Positions 8,677 to 16,970 of a DNA stretch of 64,000 bases are shown here, one piece after another (the stretch's first letter is position 1; every line of letters begins with the position of its first letter). The translations under genes and the position numbers were made by a program. Source of the DNA: an uncultured Ramlibacter sp. (GTDB taxonomy: Bacteria > Pseudomonadota > Gammaproteobacteria > Burkholderiales > Burkholderiaceae_C); assembly GCF_936925435.1 (NCBI RefSeq), contig NZ_CAKZHQ010000051.1, positions 62,001-126,000 on the forward strand, in the 5' to 3' direction. The notes beneath the pieces were generated by a model, which saw nothing but the letters and a program-made list of their open reading frames with translations, was not told where the DNA came from and did no database searches.

Positions 8677-8754
8677 CTTTCTGGCATGATCGCCGCCGCC
8701 TGGCAACGACGAGATCAACCTGATGCAAAAGAATTCCAGCCCGGTGGTGTGCCC

Positions 8755-9480
8755 ATGAGCATGCTGGGACAAGCGGCCTTGGCCATGTGGTGGGACATGG
8801 CCGGCGCCATGCGCGCCGACTTCGAGCACTGGCACAGCCACGAGCACTTTCCCGAGCGCCTGGCCATTCCCGGCTTTCGCCGCGCCAGCCGCTGGAGCGA
8901 TGCCCGCGGCGGTGAGGGCGTGTTCCAGATGTACGAACTCGAGGACCACGGCGTGCTGTCTTCCGGCCCTTACCTGGCGCGGCTGAACGCGCCGTCTCCC
9001 TGGTCGACGCGCATGATGCCGCACCACCGCAACATGGTGCGCAGCCAGTGCGGGGTGCTCGAGTCGCATGGCGGCGTGACGGCACGCCACGCGCTGACGG
9101 TGCGCCTGTCGCCCGCGCCTGGCAGCGATGGCGACATCCTGCGCCAGCAACTGGCGCCGCTGCTGGCCCAATTGCCCGGCCGCGCCGGCCTGACCGGCGC
9201 CCACCTGCTGCAGCACCGTACGCCGGCGATTGCCCAGACCACCGAACAGAAGATCCGCGGCGGCGACAGCTTTGCCGACTGGGTGCTGGTGGCCACCGGC
9301 TACGACGCCCAGGCGCTGCAAGCCCTGGAGCGTGCCGAGTTCGGGCAGGCCGCGCTGGCAACCCTGGGCGCCTCGCCCGGCAGCGTCAGCGGCCTGTACC
9401 AGCTGTCGTACTCGGCCACGCCTGTGGACACCGCGTCCGTCCCCCCTTTCTCACCCCCGGCCAGCGAGGCCGACCGCTGA
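8755..9480 (+). CDS. Conserved protein of unknown function, ferredoxin-like dimer fold likely
   Basis: The 241-residue cytosolic protein begins with WWDMAGAMRADFEHWHSHEH and PERLAIPGFRRASRW, a pattern like EthD or DUF4286-type dimeric alpha/beta-barrel proteins. A second, weaker copy of the same fold may occupy residues about 110-225. No classical catalytic motif is clear, although the His-rich N-terminal helix (HWHSHEHF) could bind a ligand or metal. ATG 8755 follows GGTGG; an in-frame GTG lies two codons earlier. It is divergent from, and probably controlled by, the IclR regulator, so a role in breakdown of an aromatic or acidic compound is plausible but unproven. Confidence 0.65.
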   Translation: MSMLGQAALAMWWDMAGAMRADFEHWHSHEHFPERLAIPGFRRASRWSDARGGEGVFQMYELEDHGVLSSGPYLARLNAPSPWSTRMMPHHRNMVRSQCGVLESHGGVTARHALTVRLSPAPGSDGDILRQQLAPLLAQLPGRAGLTGAHLLQHRTPAIAQTTEQKIRGGDSFADWVLVATGYDAQALQALERAEFGQAALATLGASPGSVSGLYQLSYSATPVDTASVPPFSPPASEADR

Positions 9481-9489
9481 GACCGTGCC

Positions 9490-9786
9490 GTGCGCCCGGA
9501 CCTGAATCTGGCCCATGTGCTGGTGGCGCTCGAGGAGTGCCGCTCGCTCAAGGGTGCGGCTGGGTCCCTCGGGGTGAGCGAAAGCACGGTGCGCAATGCG
9601 CTTGCGATGCTGCGACTGCAGGTCGGCGATCCGCTGTTCACCGCGCGCGACGGCGTGCTGTACCCGACACGGCAAGGCGCCGATCTGGCGCGCCGCCTGC
9701 GTCCCGCCATCAAGGCCGTGGCCGCCGCACTGGTGCCCGTGGTCGCAGTGCCGCAGCTGTCCGGGCAATACGTCACAGCAATCTGA
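9490..9786 (+). CDS. HTH-only LysR-like protein (98 residues)
   Basis: The product matches only the N-terminal DNA-binding part of LysR-type regulators: LNLAHVLVALEECRSLKGAA, LGVSESTVRNALAMLR, GDPLFTARDGVLYPTRQG, then the start of the linker helix. It stops where the effector-binding domain should begin, and I see no continuation of that domain in any frame downstream. It starts with GTG 9 nt after the stop of the preceding gene and so is probably co-transcribed with it. It is either a true minimal HTH regulator or the remnant of a deleted LysR gene. The gap after it does not look like decayed LysR sequence. Confidence 0.6.
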   Translation: MRPDLNLAHVLVALEECRSLKGAAGSLGVSESTVRNALAMLRLQVGDPLFTARDGVLYPTRQGADLARRLRPAIKAVAAALVPVVAVPQLSGQYVTAI

Positions 9787-9833
9787 AGCAGTCCGTCATC
9801 GCGCGATGGCGGGGCTGCGGGCATGCTTGCGGC

Positions 9834-10034
9834 ATGAAAGTGCAACAAGCTTCCGACTTCCCGGCCCAGCGCGTTCTGCGTGACCTACTGGAACGCTTTC
9901 GGGCTTCTTCCAGCTCAGGCAAGCAGCGGGCGGCGGACGAGCGCCGCCTGGAAAAGGCCCTGGCCTGCGCCCACGCGTGCAAGGAACAGGACAGCGTCCT
10001 GCCCGGCATCGAGGTGACCTACCTGGACCTCTGA
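9834..10034 (+). CDS. Small hypothetical protein (66 residues)
   Basis: A short ORF from ATG 9834 encodes MKVQQASDFPAQRVLRDLLE followed by a charged helix-forming stretch and two Cys (ACAHACKEQD). Composition and third-position GC fit a real gene, but no family is recognised and no strong ribosome site is seen. It could be spurious. Confidence 0.4.
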   Translation: MKVQQASDFPAQRVLRDLLERFRASSSSGKQRAADERRLEKALACAHACKEQDSVLPGIEVTYLDL

Positions 10035-10186
10035 TGGGGCCCGGGGCGGCCCACGCCCGGGCCGCATGATGGCGGCGCCGTTGTGCGGGCGCGACAAGGG
10101 CGCCGGCAGCTGATGGGGGAAGATCGCGCAGCCAGAGGATATTTGGTCAAATCGCGCAAGCAAAAAACCATCGCCCCAGGACCTTG

Positions 10187-11065
10187 ATGCACACGCCATT
10201 GCACTTTCCTTCCCGTTTCATGTCCGGCGTGCTGCTCACCACGGTGCTGTTGTTGGGGGCATGTGGCGGCGGCGGCCCGGCTGAAGTCGCCGGCGGGCAG
10301 GCTCCACAGAGCGCCGAAACGCCCATGGCGGCGGATGTGCTCTCGGGTTACAGCGGCCAGGCCTACCGCATGTACCAGGCGGCGTTCGACAGGGCGCCGG
10401 ACGCGCAGGGCCTGGCGTACTACGTCGACAAGCTGTCGACAGGCCAGTTGACGCTGAAGAACATGGCTGTGGGCTTCTTCAACAGCCCGGAATTCAAGGC
10501 GCGCTACGGCGAGGTCAGCCCCAGGATCTTCGTGGAACTGCTGTACCAGAATGTCCTGGGCCGCGCCCCCGACACCGCCGGCCTGTTTTTCCATGAGTCC
10601 AATCTGGCGACGCGGCGCCTGGACTACGCCGACACCCTGGCCTCGTTCTCCGAATCGCCCGAGAACATCGAGCGGGTGGCGACGAAGTACAACGCTTCCA
10701 CGGGCAGCGGTGGCGCAGGGCAGTTGCGTTTCTATCTTTACCAGCCCATGCATGCAGGGCCGAGCGCGACCGTCAACCCGGGTTGCTATTCGCAGACCAT
10801 CAGCGTTGCCAAGCCGGCCGAATCCAGCGCGCAATCCTTTGCGAACGCGAAAATCATTTTCGACTCCTACTACGCGCAAATGAGGGCCAAGTGCATTGCG
10901 GCGGCGGACGGCCAGCGCATCCTTCCGAGGCCGGATGGAACCGTCATGGGCGGGGAGTGGAATGTGATCAATGACGAGAAATTGGCGGGTGCCGAAGCCG
11001 CGCGCGACAACATGATTCGCCAATACCCCGGCCAGCAAATCATGGTGACCCTGGCCGTGCAATGA
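10187..11065 (+). CDS. DUF4214-containing lipoprotein (short form)
   Basis: The 292-residue precursor has a lipoprotein signal ending in LLLGACGG with Cys26. A DUF4214 domain spans about 50-170: AYRMYQAAFDRAPDAQGLAY, LYQNVLGRAPDTAGLFFH, SFSESPENIERV. The remaining 120 residues hold Cys and aromatic residues without a known motif and resemble the tail of the other DUF4214 lipoprotein only loosely. ATG 10187 was chosen after AGGA; a TTG lies one codon earlier. It is the third DUF4214 gene in the region, with unknown function, possibly linked to cell-surface polysaccharide or appendage assembly. Confidence 0.75.
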   Translation: MHTPLHFPSRFMSGVLLTTVLLLGACGGGGPAEVAGGQAPQSAETPMAADVLSGYSGQAYRMYQAAFDRAPDAQGLAYYVDKLSTGQLTLKNMAVGFFNSPEFKARYGEVSPRIFVELLYQNVLGRAPDTAGLFFHESNLATRRLDYADTLASFSESPENIERVATKYNASTGSGGAGQLRFYLYQPMHAGPSATVNPGCYSQTISVAKPAESSAQSFANAKIIFDSYYAQMRAKCIAAADGQRILPRPDGTVMGGEWNVINDEKLAGAEAARDNMIRQYPGQQIMVTLAVQ

Positions 11066-11071
11066 GCAGGC

Positions 11072-11503
11072 TCACGCGCACAGAGCCTTGATCGACGGCG
11101 GAATCTCCAGGGCGCGGATGCCGCCGCCTTCGCGGTGGGCCGCGAAGATGCGCACCTCGTCGCACTCCATGATCAGGTCCTCGCCACGTACAACGCGGTA
11201 GCGCTGCACGAAGCTCTTGCCGCGCCACTCGGCGATGCTGGTGTGGATCTGCAGCGTGTCGCCATAGCTGGCGGTCTTGACGAACTTCGCATGGGTGTCG
11301 ACCAGGGGCGTGCCCATCACGCCCAGGGTCTTCTCGGTCTCGTGCCAGGGCGGCACGCCGCATTCCACGAAGAAATGCCGCGAGGCCGCGTCGATCCAGC
11401 GGAAGAAGTTGGGAAACCAGACGATGCGCGCGGGGTCGCAGTCGCCGAATTCCACCTTCACGGTGTAGGCGACGCTGCGGCCGCTGTCTTTCGCTTCGCT
11501 CAA
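11072..11503 (-). CDS. Acyl-CoA thioesterase, 4-hydroxybenzoyl-CoA thioesterase (hot-dog) family
   Basis: The 143-residue single hot-dog protein carries VEFGDCDPARIVWFPNFFRW, in which the Asp of GDCDPA is the expected catalytic residue of the 4HBT family. It should hydrolyse an aromatic or short acyl-CoA in the cytosol. The start is TTG at 11503, only 3 nt after the stop of the upstream Bug gene, and the ribosome site (AAGGG) lies inside that gene's end, so translation is probably coupled. As the last gene of iorA-iorB-bug-thioesterase, it may release the aryl-acetate from the aryl-acetyl-CoA made by IorAB. Confidence 0.85.
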   Translation of the reverse strand: MSEAKDSGRSVAYTVKVEFGDCDPARIVWFPNFFRWIDAASRHFFVECGVPPWHETEKTLGVMGTPLVDTHAKFVKTASYGDTLQIHTSIAEWRGKSFVQRYRVVRGEDLIMECDEVRIFAAHREGGGIRALEIPPSIKALCA

Positions 11504-11506
11504 GAT

Positions 11507-12490
11507 TCAATCACCCTTGATGTTGCGGGCGCGGATCAAAGCGCCGAAGCGCACGCTGTCGATCTGGGCGCGCATGCCGAAGTCCTGCGGGCTCATGGGC
11601 GCGGGGATGCCGCCGATGGCAGCCATGCGCTCGCCGAAGGCCTGGCTGCGCACGATCTTGTTGATCTCGGTGTTCAGGCGCGTCACCACGGCGGCCGGCG
11701 TGGCGCTGGCGGCGTAGAAGCCGAACCAGGTGTCGGCGTCGAAGCCCTTGAGGCCTGCTTCTTCCATGGTCGGCACGTCCGGGTACTGGGGCGAGCGCTT
11801 GGGGCTGCCCACGGCCAGCAGCTTGAGCTTGCCGGCCTTGACCTGCTGCAGGCCGATGCCGGGGTCGAACATGAAGTCGATCTGGCCGCCCAGCAGGTCC
11901 TGCATGGCAGGCGCCGCGCCGCGGTAGGGGATGTGGGTGGCGAACAGGTTGGTCTGTGCCTTCATCATCTCGGCCGCCAGGTGCGGTGAGCTGCCGTTGC
12001 CGGGCGAGCCGTAGCTCAGGCGGCCGGGGTTGGCCTTGAGGTAGGCCAGGAATTCCTTGGCGTTGTTGACTGGCAGCTTGGGGTTGACTTCCAGGTAGAC
12101 CAGCACGCGCGCCGCGGCGGCCACCGGCACCAGGTCCTTGGCCGGGTCGAACGGCATCTTGGGGTACAGGTGCGGATTGATCGACACCGTGCCGCCAGAG
12201 CTCATGAGCAGGGTGTGACCGTCGGCCGGCTGCTTGACCACGTAGTCGCCCGCGATGTTGCCGTTGGCGCCGGCGCGGTTCTCCACCACCACTGGCTGGC
12301 CCAGCGCGTCCGACAGGGGCTGCGAAATGGCGCGGGCGATCTGGTCGGCGGCGCCGCCGGGCGGAAAGCTGACGATGAAGCGCACCGGCTTGCTGGGCCA
12401 GGCCTGGGCAAAAGCGGCCGGCGCGGCCAGGGCCAGCATTGCGGCGGTTGCAAGCGCCGCGCGGCGGCCGAAGGAAATGCTTTTTGTCAT
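11507..12490 (-). CDS. Bug-family periplasmic solute-binding protein
   Basis: The 327-residue protein has a Sec signal (about 1-28, cleavage near AFA-QAWP) and the Bug/TctC fold: WPSKPVRFIVSFPPGGAADQ, VVVENRAGANGNIAG, HIPYRGAAPAMQDLLGGQID. Bug proteins bind carboxylates or aromatic acids in the periplasm and pass them to tripartite tricarboxylate transporters. They are greatly expanded in Burkholderiales and often lack adjacent membrane subunits, as here. Its place between iorB and a thioesterase gene suggests an aryl-carboxylate or aryl-pyruvate ligand, by inference. Confidence 0.92.
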   Translation of the reverse strand: MTKSISFGRRAALATAAMLALAAPAAFAQAWPSKPVRFIVSFPPGGAADQIARAISQPLSDALGQPVVVENRAGANGNIAGDYVVKQPADGHTLLMSSGGTVSINPHLYPKMPFDPAKDLVPVAAAARVLVYLEVNPKLPVNNAKEFLAYLKANPGRLSYGSPGNGSSPHLAAEMMKAQTNLFATHIPYRGAAPAMQDLLGGQIDFMFDPGIGLQQVKAGKLKLLAVGSPKRSPQYPDVPTMEEAGLKGFDADTWFGFYAASATPAAVVTRLNTEINKIVRSQAFGERMAAIGGIPAPMSPQDFGMRAQIDSVRFGALIRARNIKGD

Positions 12491-12520
12491 GGTTGTCTCC
12501 TTGAAAAAAATCGGGGTGGT

Positions 12521-14107
12521 CTAGCTTGCCAGGGTCTTGGGCTTGCGGACGAAGCGGATCGGCTGCTCCTTGACGGGGCGGGCCGGCGCGCCATGGGCCA
12601 GCAGTGTCGCATCCAGCGCGCGGCCGGCGTCGTCGGCCAAGGCAGCGGAACGCGCGGCTGCCACGGCCTGGGCCGCGGCTTGGGCGTCGGCGCCCAGGGC
12701 CAGGTGGTCCAGCACGTGCAGCAGGTTGTCCTTGCCGCGCTCGTTGGTCGCGCCATAGCCCTTGATCAGGCGGCCGCATAGGGCGATCTCGTGGCCCAGT
12801 TGCCAGTCGCGGCGGGTTCCCTGCACCACGCCGGCCAGCCATTTGCCGATCATGGCCTGCTCGTTGGCGTAGCGGCTGCCCCGCACGCGCAGCCACTTGA
12901 GCGAGGCCAGGCTGCGCAGGGCCAGCATGCCAAAGACCGAATGCGTGCCGATCTTCAGCGGCAGGGCCCAGGGCGTCTTGCCTGCCAACACGCGAGCGCG
13001 GTCCCAGGCCAGCACCTTGTTGGCCAGACCTACGGGCAGCAGGGCGGCGAACTCCGGCGCGCCCGGCTTGAAGTGGTCATAGACCTGCAGCAGGTCGTCC
13101 TCGCCGGCCTTGACCTCGCCGCTCACCCGCTGCCAGCGCGTGGCGCGGCTCTTGAGGTCGGCCACCCGCACGATGTCGTCGAAGGCCATCCACAGGGCCA
13201 GCCAGCGCGCTATCTCGGTGGTGGTGGCAAAGCCCTGGGCACCGGCCGGGTCGGCGGCGCGTTCGGCCGCCAGCACCTGTTGCAGGCGCTCGAGGTACAG
13301 GCGGGCATATGCCGGGCCCTGGTAGTCCAGCATGCGGGCATGGCCCAGCGCCAGCATGGCGTGCACCTGCGGCGGGAACATTGCAGCGATATCGGCCTCC
13401 AGCCCCCGTTGAATGGGCGCAACATGCTCCTCATTCGATAGCAGATCGCCGACGAAGGCGGCCTGGATGCGGGGCTGGCTGACGATGTCGTAGGCCCGCG
13501 CGAAGCCGCGCAGGCTGGCCTGCGCCATGCGCCCACCGTCGCCGCGCACCACCGCCTCGTAGTCGGTGCGGCTGAAGGGGAACAGGCCGCTGCCGGCCAC
13601 CGCACCCAGCATCACGGCGCTGACGATGGTGCCGGCCTCCTTGGCCACCGCACCCATGTCGAACACGTGGTGCTCGCGGCTGAAGCGCCGCACCACGGCC
13701 AGCAGCTCGGCGCTGTCGGCGCGGCCGTCGCCCAGCTGCATGCGCTCCTGGGTGGTGAGGGTGCGGCCCGACGAGGTGATGACGGCCGTGCGGTCCGGCG
13801 CGCTCATGCCGTTGCCGATCTGGCGCGTGGTCTCCAGCAGCTCGGACGAGACGATGGCGTCGAGCGCGCCGGGCACGGGGTTCAGGCTGAACACCGGCTT
13901 GCGCCCGCCCAGCTGCGCCACCGGCACCGGGAAGACCTCGATGTAGTAAGTGGTGGCGCCGGTGCGCTGGGCCACGCCTGGGATGGAGGTGCTCTGGGCC
14001 GCATAGCCGGCGTGGCGCGCGGTCTCGATCAGCCATTCGGTCAGCACGCCGCCGCCTTCGCCGCCGAGGGCGCAGATCAGGAGGCTGGTGGGTCTTGCGT
14101 CGGTCAT
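12521..14107 (-). CDS. iorB: Indolepyruvate oxidoreductase subunit beta, long form
   Basis: The 528-residue protein has the gamma-type 2-oxoacid:ferredoxin oxidoreductase domain at about 8-200 (LLICALGGEGGGVLTEWLIE, SIPGVAQRTGATTYYIEV) and a helical C-terminal extension (DUF6537-like, about 240-515) found in proteobacterial IorB. With IorA it decarboxylates indole-, phenyl- or hydroxyphenyl-pyruvate to aryl-acetyl-CoA. It lies 13 nt after iorA in the same operon. Residues about 221-243 (DLLSNEEHV to RGLEADIA) coincide with a copy of the dispersed 57-bp repeat described under findings. Confidence 0.9.
   Translation of the reverse strand: MTDARPTSLLICALGGEGGGVLTEWLIETARHAGYAAQSTSIPGVAQRTGATTYYIEVFPVPVAQLGGRKPVFSLNPVPGALDAIVSSELLETTRQIGNGMSAPDRTAVITSSGRTLTTQERMQLGDGRADSAELLAVVRRFSREHHVFDMGAVAKEAGTIVSAVMLGAVAGSGLFPFSRTDYEAVVRGDGGRMAQASLRGFARAYDIVSQPRIQAAFVGDLLSNEEHVAPIQRGLEADIAAMFPPQVHAMLALGHARMLDYQGPAYARLYLERLQQVLAAERAADPAGAQGFATTTEIARWLALWMAFDDIVRVADLKSRATRWQRVSGEVKAGEDDLLQVYDHFKPGAPEFAALLPVGLANKVLAWDRARVLAGKTPWALPLKIGTHSVFGMLALRSLASLKWLRVRGSRYANEQAMIGKWLAGVVQGTRRDWQLGHEIALCGRLIKGYGATNERGKDNLLHVLDHLALGADAQAAAQAVAAARSAALADDAGRALDATLLAHGAPARPVKEQPIRFVRKPKTLAS
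13386..13450 (-). repeat. Copy of the 57-bp dispersed repeat inside iorB
   Basis: On the minus strand GATCTGCTATCGAA is followed, exactly 44 nt after the C of CTATC, by GGCCGATATCGC. The same two ends with the same 44-nt spacing occur in xdhA, in the kinase-like gene and in the intergenic copy near 55.9 kb. It is read in frame as DLLS to GLEADIA. Confidence 0.6.
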
Positions 14108-14120
14108 TGTTGTTTTCTTT

Positions 14121-16271
14121 CTAGGCCGGTTGCAGCATCTTCACGAAGCTGCCGCGCAAGCCGGCGACAAGGCGTTCATGCCACTTCGGGTTCTGGATCA
14201 CCTCAGCCCGGTAGAACGACGGGCACAGCGTCGCCGCGTGCGCGTTCTCCCCGCACAGGCCGCAGCCCACGCAGCCGTCGATCACCACTGCCACCGGGTC
14301 GACCTTGAGCGGGTCCGGGTTGTCCTTGATGGTCAGCGTCGGGCAGCCAGACAGGCGGATGCAGGCGTGGTCGCCGTTGCACACGTCTTCGTCGACGCCG
14401 TACTTGACCCGCACCACGCGCTTGCCGGTCTTGAGCAGCTTGGCGATCCAGGGCTTGATGCGGCGCTGGCGCTCCAGCTGGCACTCGCCCTCGGCGACGA
14501 TCACCTTCAGGCCGTTGAAGTCGCTGGTGAAGGCCTCCTTGAGCGTGTCGCGCATCTTCGCCACCTTGTAGGTGTGGACTGTGCGCAGCCACTGCACGCC
14601 CAGGCCTTGCAGCGTGGCCTCGATGGTGGTGTTGGTGTGGGTCTGGCTCTTCATGCGCTCGGACGACATGGCTTCATGCGGACCTGGCGTGGAGATCAGC
14701 TCCTGCGTGCCGGTGGCCGACGAATAGCCGTTCTTGAAGATCAGCAGCACGGCGTCGTCGCCGTTGAACAGGGCCGACTGCACACCGGTGAGCAGGCCGT
14801 TGTGCCAGAAGCCGCCGTCGCCCATGATGGCCAGGGTGCGCCGCTGCATCATGGGCGAGACGCCGGCGCGGCTGGCCAGGCTCATGCCGTAGCCCAGGAT
14901 GGAGTGGCCCATGGAGAAGGGCTCGAAGGTGCCGAAGGCGTGGCAGCCGATGTCGCCGGCGATGTGGACAGCGCCGATCTCCGCCTGCGTCATCTTCAGC
15001 GCCGAGAACACCGGCCGCTCCGGGCAGCCGATGCAAAAGCTGGGCGGGCGCGCCGGCAGGGGCTTGTCCAGCACCGCCGCCACTTCGCTGCGGCGCGTGC
15101 GGTTGCCTTCCAGCCAGCGCTTGGCCGACTCCGTGGCCGCGCCCGGCAGGTAGGCAGAGGCAAACAGCGACAGGCCCTGCGACATCACTTCCACGCTGTA
15201 CTCGCCGGCCGGCGGCAGCAGGTCCTTGCCGTGCAGCGGGGTCTGGATGTCGCGGCGGCGCAGCAGGGTGGCGATCTCCTGCTCGATGTACTCGGGTTGG
15301 CCCTCTTCCACCACGATGACGGCGCGCTTGCCGGCGCAGAAATCCGCGATCTGTTCGGGCACCAGCGGGTAGGTGACGTTGAGCACCAGCAGTGGGATGT
15401 CGCTGTCGCCGAAGGCATTGGCCAGGCCCAGCTGCTGCAGGCTGCGGATGGCAGAGTTGTACAGGCCGCCCTGGATGATGATCCCCAAGTCCGCATGCTT
15501 GCCGGGCAGAAGCTCGTTCAAATTGTTGTCGGCGATGTACTTGCGCGCCGCCGGGATGCGCTCCTCGCCCTTGAGCTTTTCGTGGCGGAAGGTCACGGGC
15601 GGATGGGCCAGCTTCATGTAGTCGAAGCCGGCCGGGTTTTCCATCCAGGCGCGGGTGGAGACCGCCGGCTTGACGTTGTCGCTGGCCTCGAAGCTGCCGC
15701 GCACATGGCAGGCGCGGATGCGCAGCTCCAGGATGGCGGGCATGTTGGAGGCTTCCGACAGCCGGAAGCCGTGCTCCACCATCTTGACCATCACGCCCAG
15801 GTCGGGCCGCGGGTCGATCAGGCACATGCTGGATTTGAGGGCATAGGCCTGGGTGCGCTCCTGGATCACCGAGGCGCCCTCGCCGTAGTCCTCGCCCACC
15901 ACGATCAGGGCGCCGCCGGTGACGCCCGGCGACGAGAGGTTGGACAGCGCGTCCGAGGCCACGTTGGTGCCGACGATGGACTTCCAGGTGACGGCGCCGC
16001 GCAGCGGGTAGTGGATGGAGGCGCCCAGCATGGCGGCGGCCGAGGCCTCGTTGGAGCAGGCCTCCACGTGCACGCCAAGTTCGTCCATGTAGGGTTTGGC
16101 CTGGACCATCACGTCCAGCAGGTGCGAGACCGGCGCCCCCTGGTAGCCGCCGACGTAGGCCACGCCGGACTGCAGCAAGGCTTTGGTGATCGCCAGAATG
16201 CCTTCGCCGTGGAAGGTCTCGCCCGCGCCCAGGCGCAGCGACTCGATTTCTTTGCTGAATGAAACTTCCAT
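14121..16271 (-). CDS. iorA: Indolepyruvate:ferredoxin oxidoreductase alpha subunit
   Basis: The 716-residue protein joins a pyrimidine-binding domain (about 30-220), a TPP-binding domain (about 370-570) and a C-terminal 2x[4Fe-4S] ferredoxin-like region (about 630-700). Visible signatures are CIGCPERPVFSALK, the TPP motif GDGGFWHNGLLTG with a later NGYSSATGTQ, and the cluster ligands CNGDHACIRLSGCP and CVGCGLCGENAHAATLC. It oxidatively decarboxylates aryl-pyruvates from Trp, Phe or Tyr transamination to aryl-acetyl-CoA and passes electrons to ferredoxin. It is the first gene of the operon, and no dedicated regulator is adjacent. Confidence 0.94.
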   Translation of the reverse strand: MEVSFSKEIESLRLGAGETFHGEGILAITKALLQSGVAYVGGYQGAPVSHLLDVMVQAKPYMDELGVHVEACSNEASAAAMLGASIHYPLRGAVTWKSIVGTNVASDALSNLSSPGVTGGALIVVGEDYGEGASVIQERTQAYALKSSMCLIDPRPDLGVMVKMVEHGFRLSEASNMPAILELRIRACHVRGSFEASDNVKPAVSTRAWMENPAGFDYMKLAHPPVTFRHEKLKGEERIPAARKYIADNNLNELLPGKHADLGIIIQGGLYNSAIRSLQQLGLANAFGDSDIPLLVLNVTYPLVPEQIADFCAGKRAVIVVEEGQPEYIEQEIATLLRRRDIQTPLHGKDLLPPAGEYSVEVMSQGLSLFASAYLPGAATESAKRWLEGNRTRRSEVAAVLDKPLPARPPSFCIGCPERPVFSALKMTQAEIGAVHIAGDIGCHAFGTFEPFSMGHSILGYGMSLASRAGVSPMMQRRTLAIMGDGGFWHNGLLTGVQSALFNGDDAVLLIFKNGYSSATGTQELISTPGPHEAMSSERMKSQTHTNTTIEATLQGLGVQWLRTVHTYKVAKMRDTLKEAFTSDFNGLKVIVAEGECQLERQRRIKPWIAKLLKTGKRVVRVKYGVDEDVCNGDHACIRLSGCPTLTIKDNPDPLKVDPVAVVIDGCVGCGLCGENAHAATLCPSFYRAEVIQNPKWHERLVAGLRGSFVKMLQPA

Positions 16272-16382
16272 GTGGGGCGCCCGTGGGCCTTCTATTTGTA
16301 AGGAGCGGGCAGTGTCGGTGATTCCCGCACATTCCTCAATGCAATGAGCAAGCTATGCGGTATGCGGTTTGCGCATGATGGC

Positions 16383-16970
16383 TCAGGGCAGGTGCGCCAG
16401 GTAGTGCGCCAGCGTGTCCAGGTCGACCGCCGCCAGGCCGCCCAGCGCCTCACTCATGGCCGGCGTGTAGCCCACGCGCTTGCCGGCCTTGAACTCCTTG
16501 AGCGCCAGGGCCAGGTAGTCCTCGCGCTGGCCGGCCAGCCGCGCCACCTGCTCGCCGCCGCCCAGGTCCGCGCCGTGGCAGTTGACGCACAGGTGCTGGC
16601 TTACCAGCGCCTTGCCGCGCGCCATGCGGGCCGGATCTGGAACCGGCGCAAGCGCCGGGGCCGGCACCGGCGTCATCTTGCCGACCAGCTCGGAAAAGCC
16701 GCGCAGGTCGTCGTCGCTCAGGCTCTTGGCCACCGCCGTCATGGCTTCGTTATCGCGTCGGCCCTCGCGGAACAGGAACAGTTGGGTGACCACATAGAAG
16801 CCGGGCTGGCCGGCCAGGCTGGGCGTGCCCGCCATCTCGCTGCGGCCATTGCCGCCGTGGCAGGTGGCGCACAGCGCGGCATAGCGCTGTGCATAGGTCT
16901 GGGCCGGCTGGGCCCCTGCGGCCGCGGCCCAGAGCGCTCCGGCGGCCAGCAGCAGGGCGGCCCGCCTCAT
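16383..16970 (-). CDS. Dihaem cytochrome c, c4-like
   Basis: The 195-residue periplasmic protein has a signal peptide (1-20, WAAAAGA-QPA) and two c-type haem sites, CATCH at 34-38 and CVNCH at 128-132. Each is followed by a cytochrome-fold half with candidate Met ligands (KMTPVPA and YTPAMSE). It probably accepts electrons from the PQQ-type dehydrogenase encoded immediately upstream, with which it overlaps by 4 bp (ATGA), and passes them to the terminal oxidase. Length and spacing fit cytochrome c4 or c553-type diheme proteins. Confidence 0.92.
   Translation of the reverse strand: MRRAALLLAAGALWAAAAGAQPAQTYAQRYAALCATCHGGNGRSEMAGTPSLAGQPGFYVVTQLFLFREGRRDNEAMTAVAKSLSDDDLRGFSELVGKMTPVPAPALAPVPDPARMARGKALVSQHLCVNCHGADLGGGEQVARLAGQREDYLALALKEFKAGKRVGYTPAMSEALGGLAAVDLDTLAHYLAHLP

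Noticed and set aside
7420-8754. N-terminal extension of the 241-residue protein
   Set aside because: It would run through the IclR gene and its operators; ATG 8755 with a ribosome site is preferred.
14088-16262. 724-residue open frame on the plus strand opposite iorA
   Set aside because: Shadow of iorA, whose TPP and FeS motifs are unmistakable; the plus-strand product is low-complexity.
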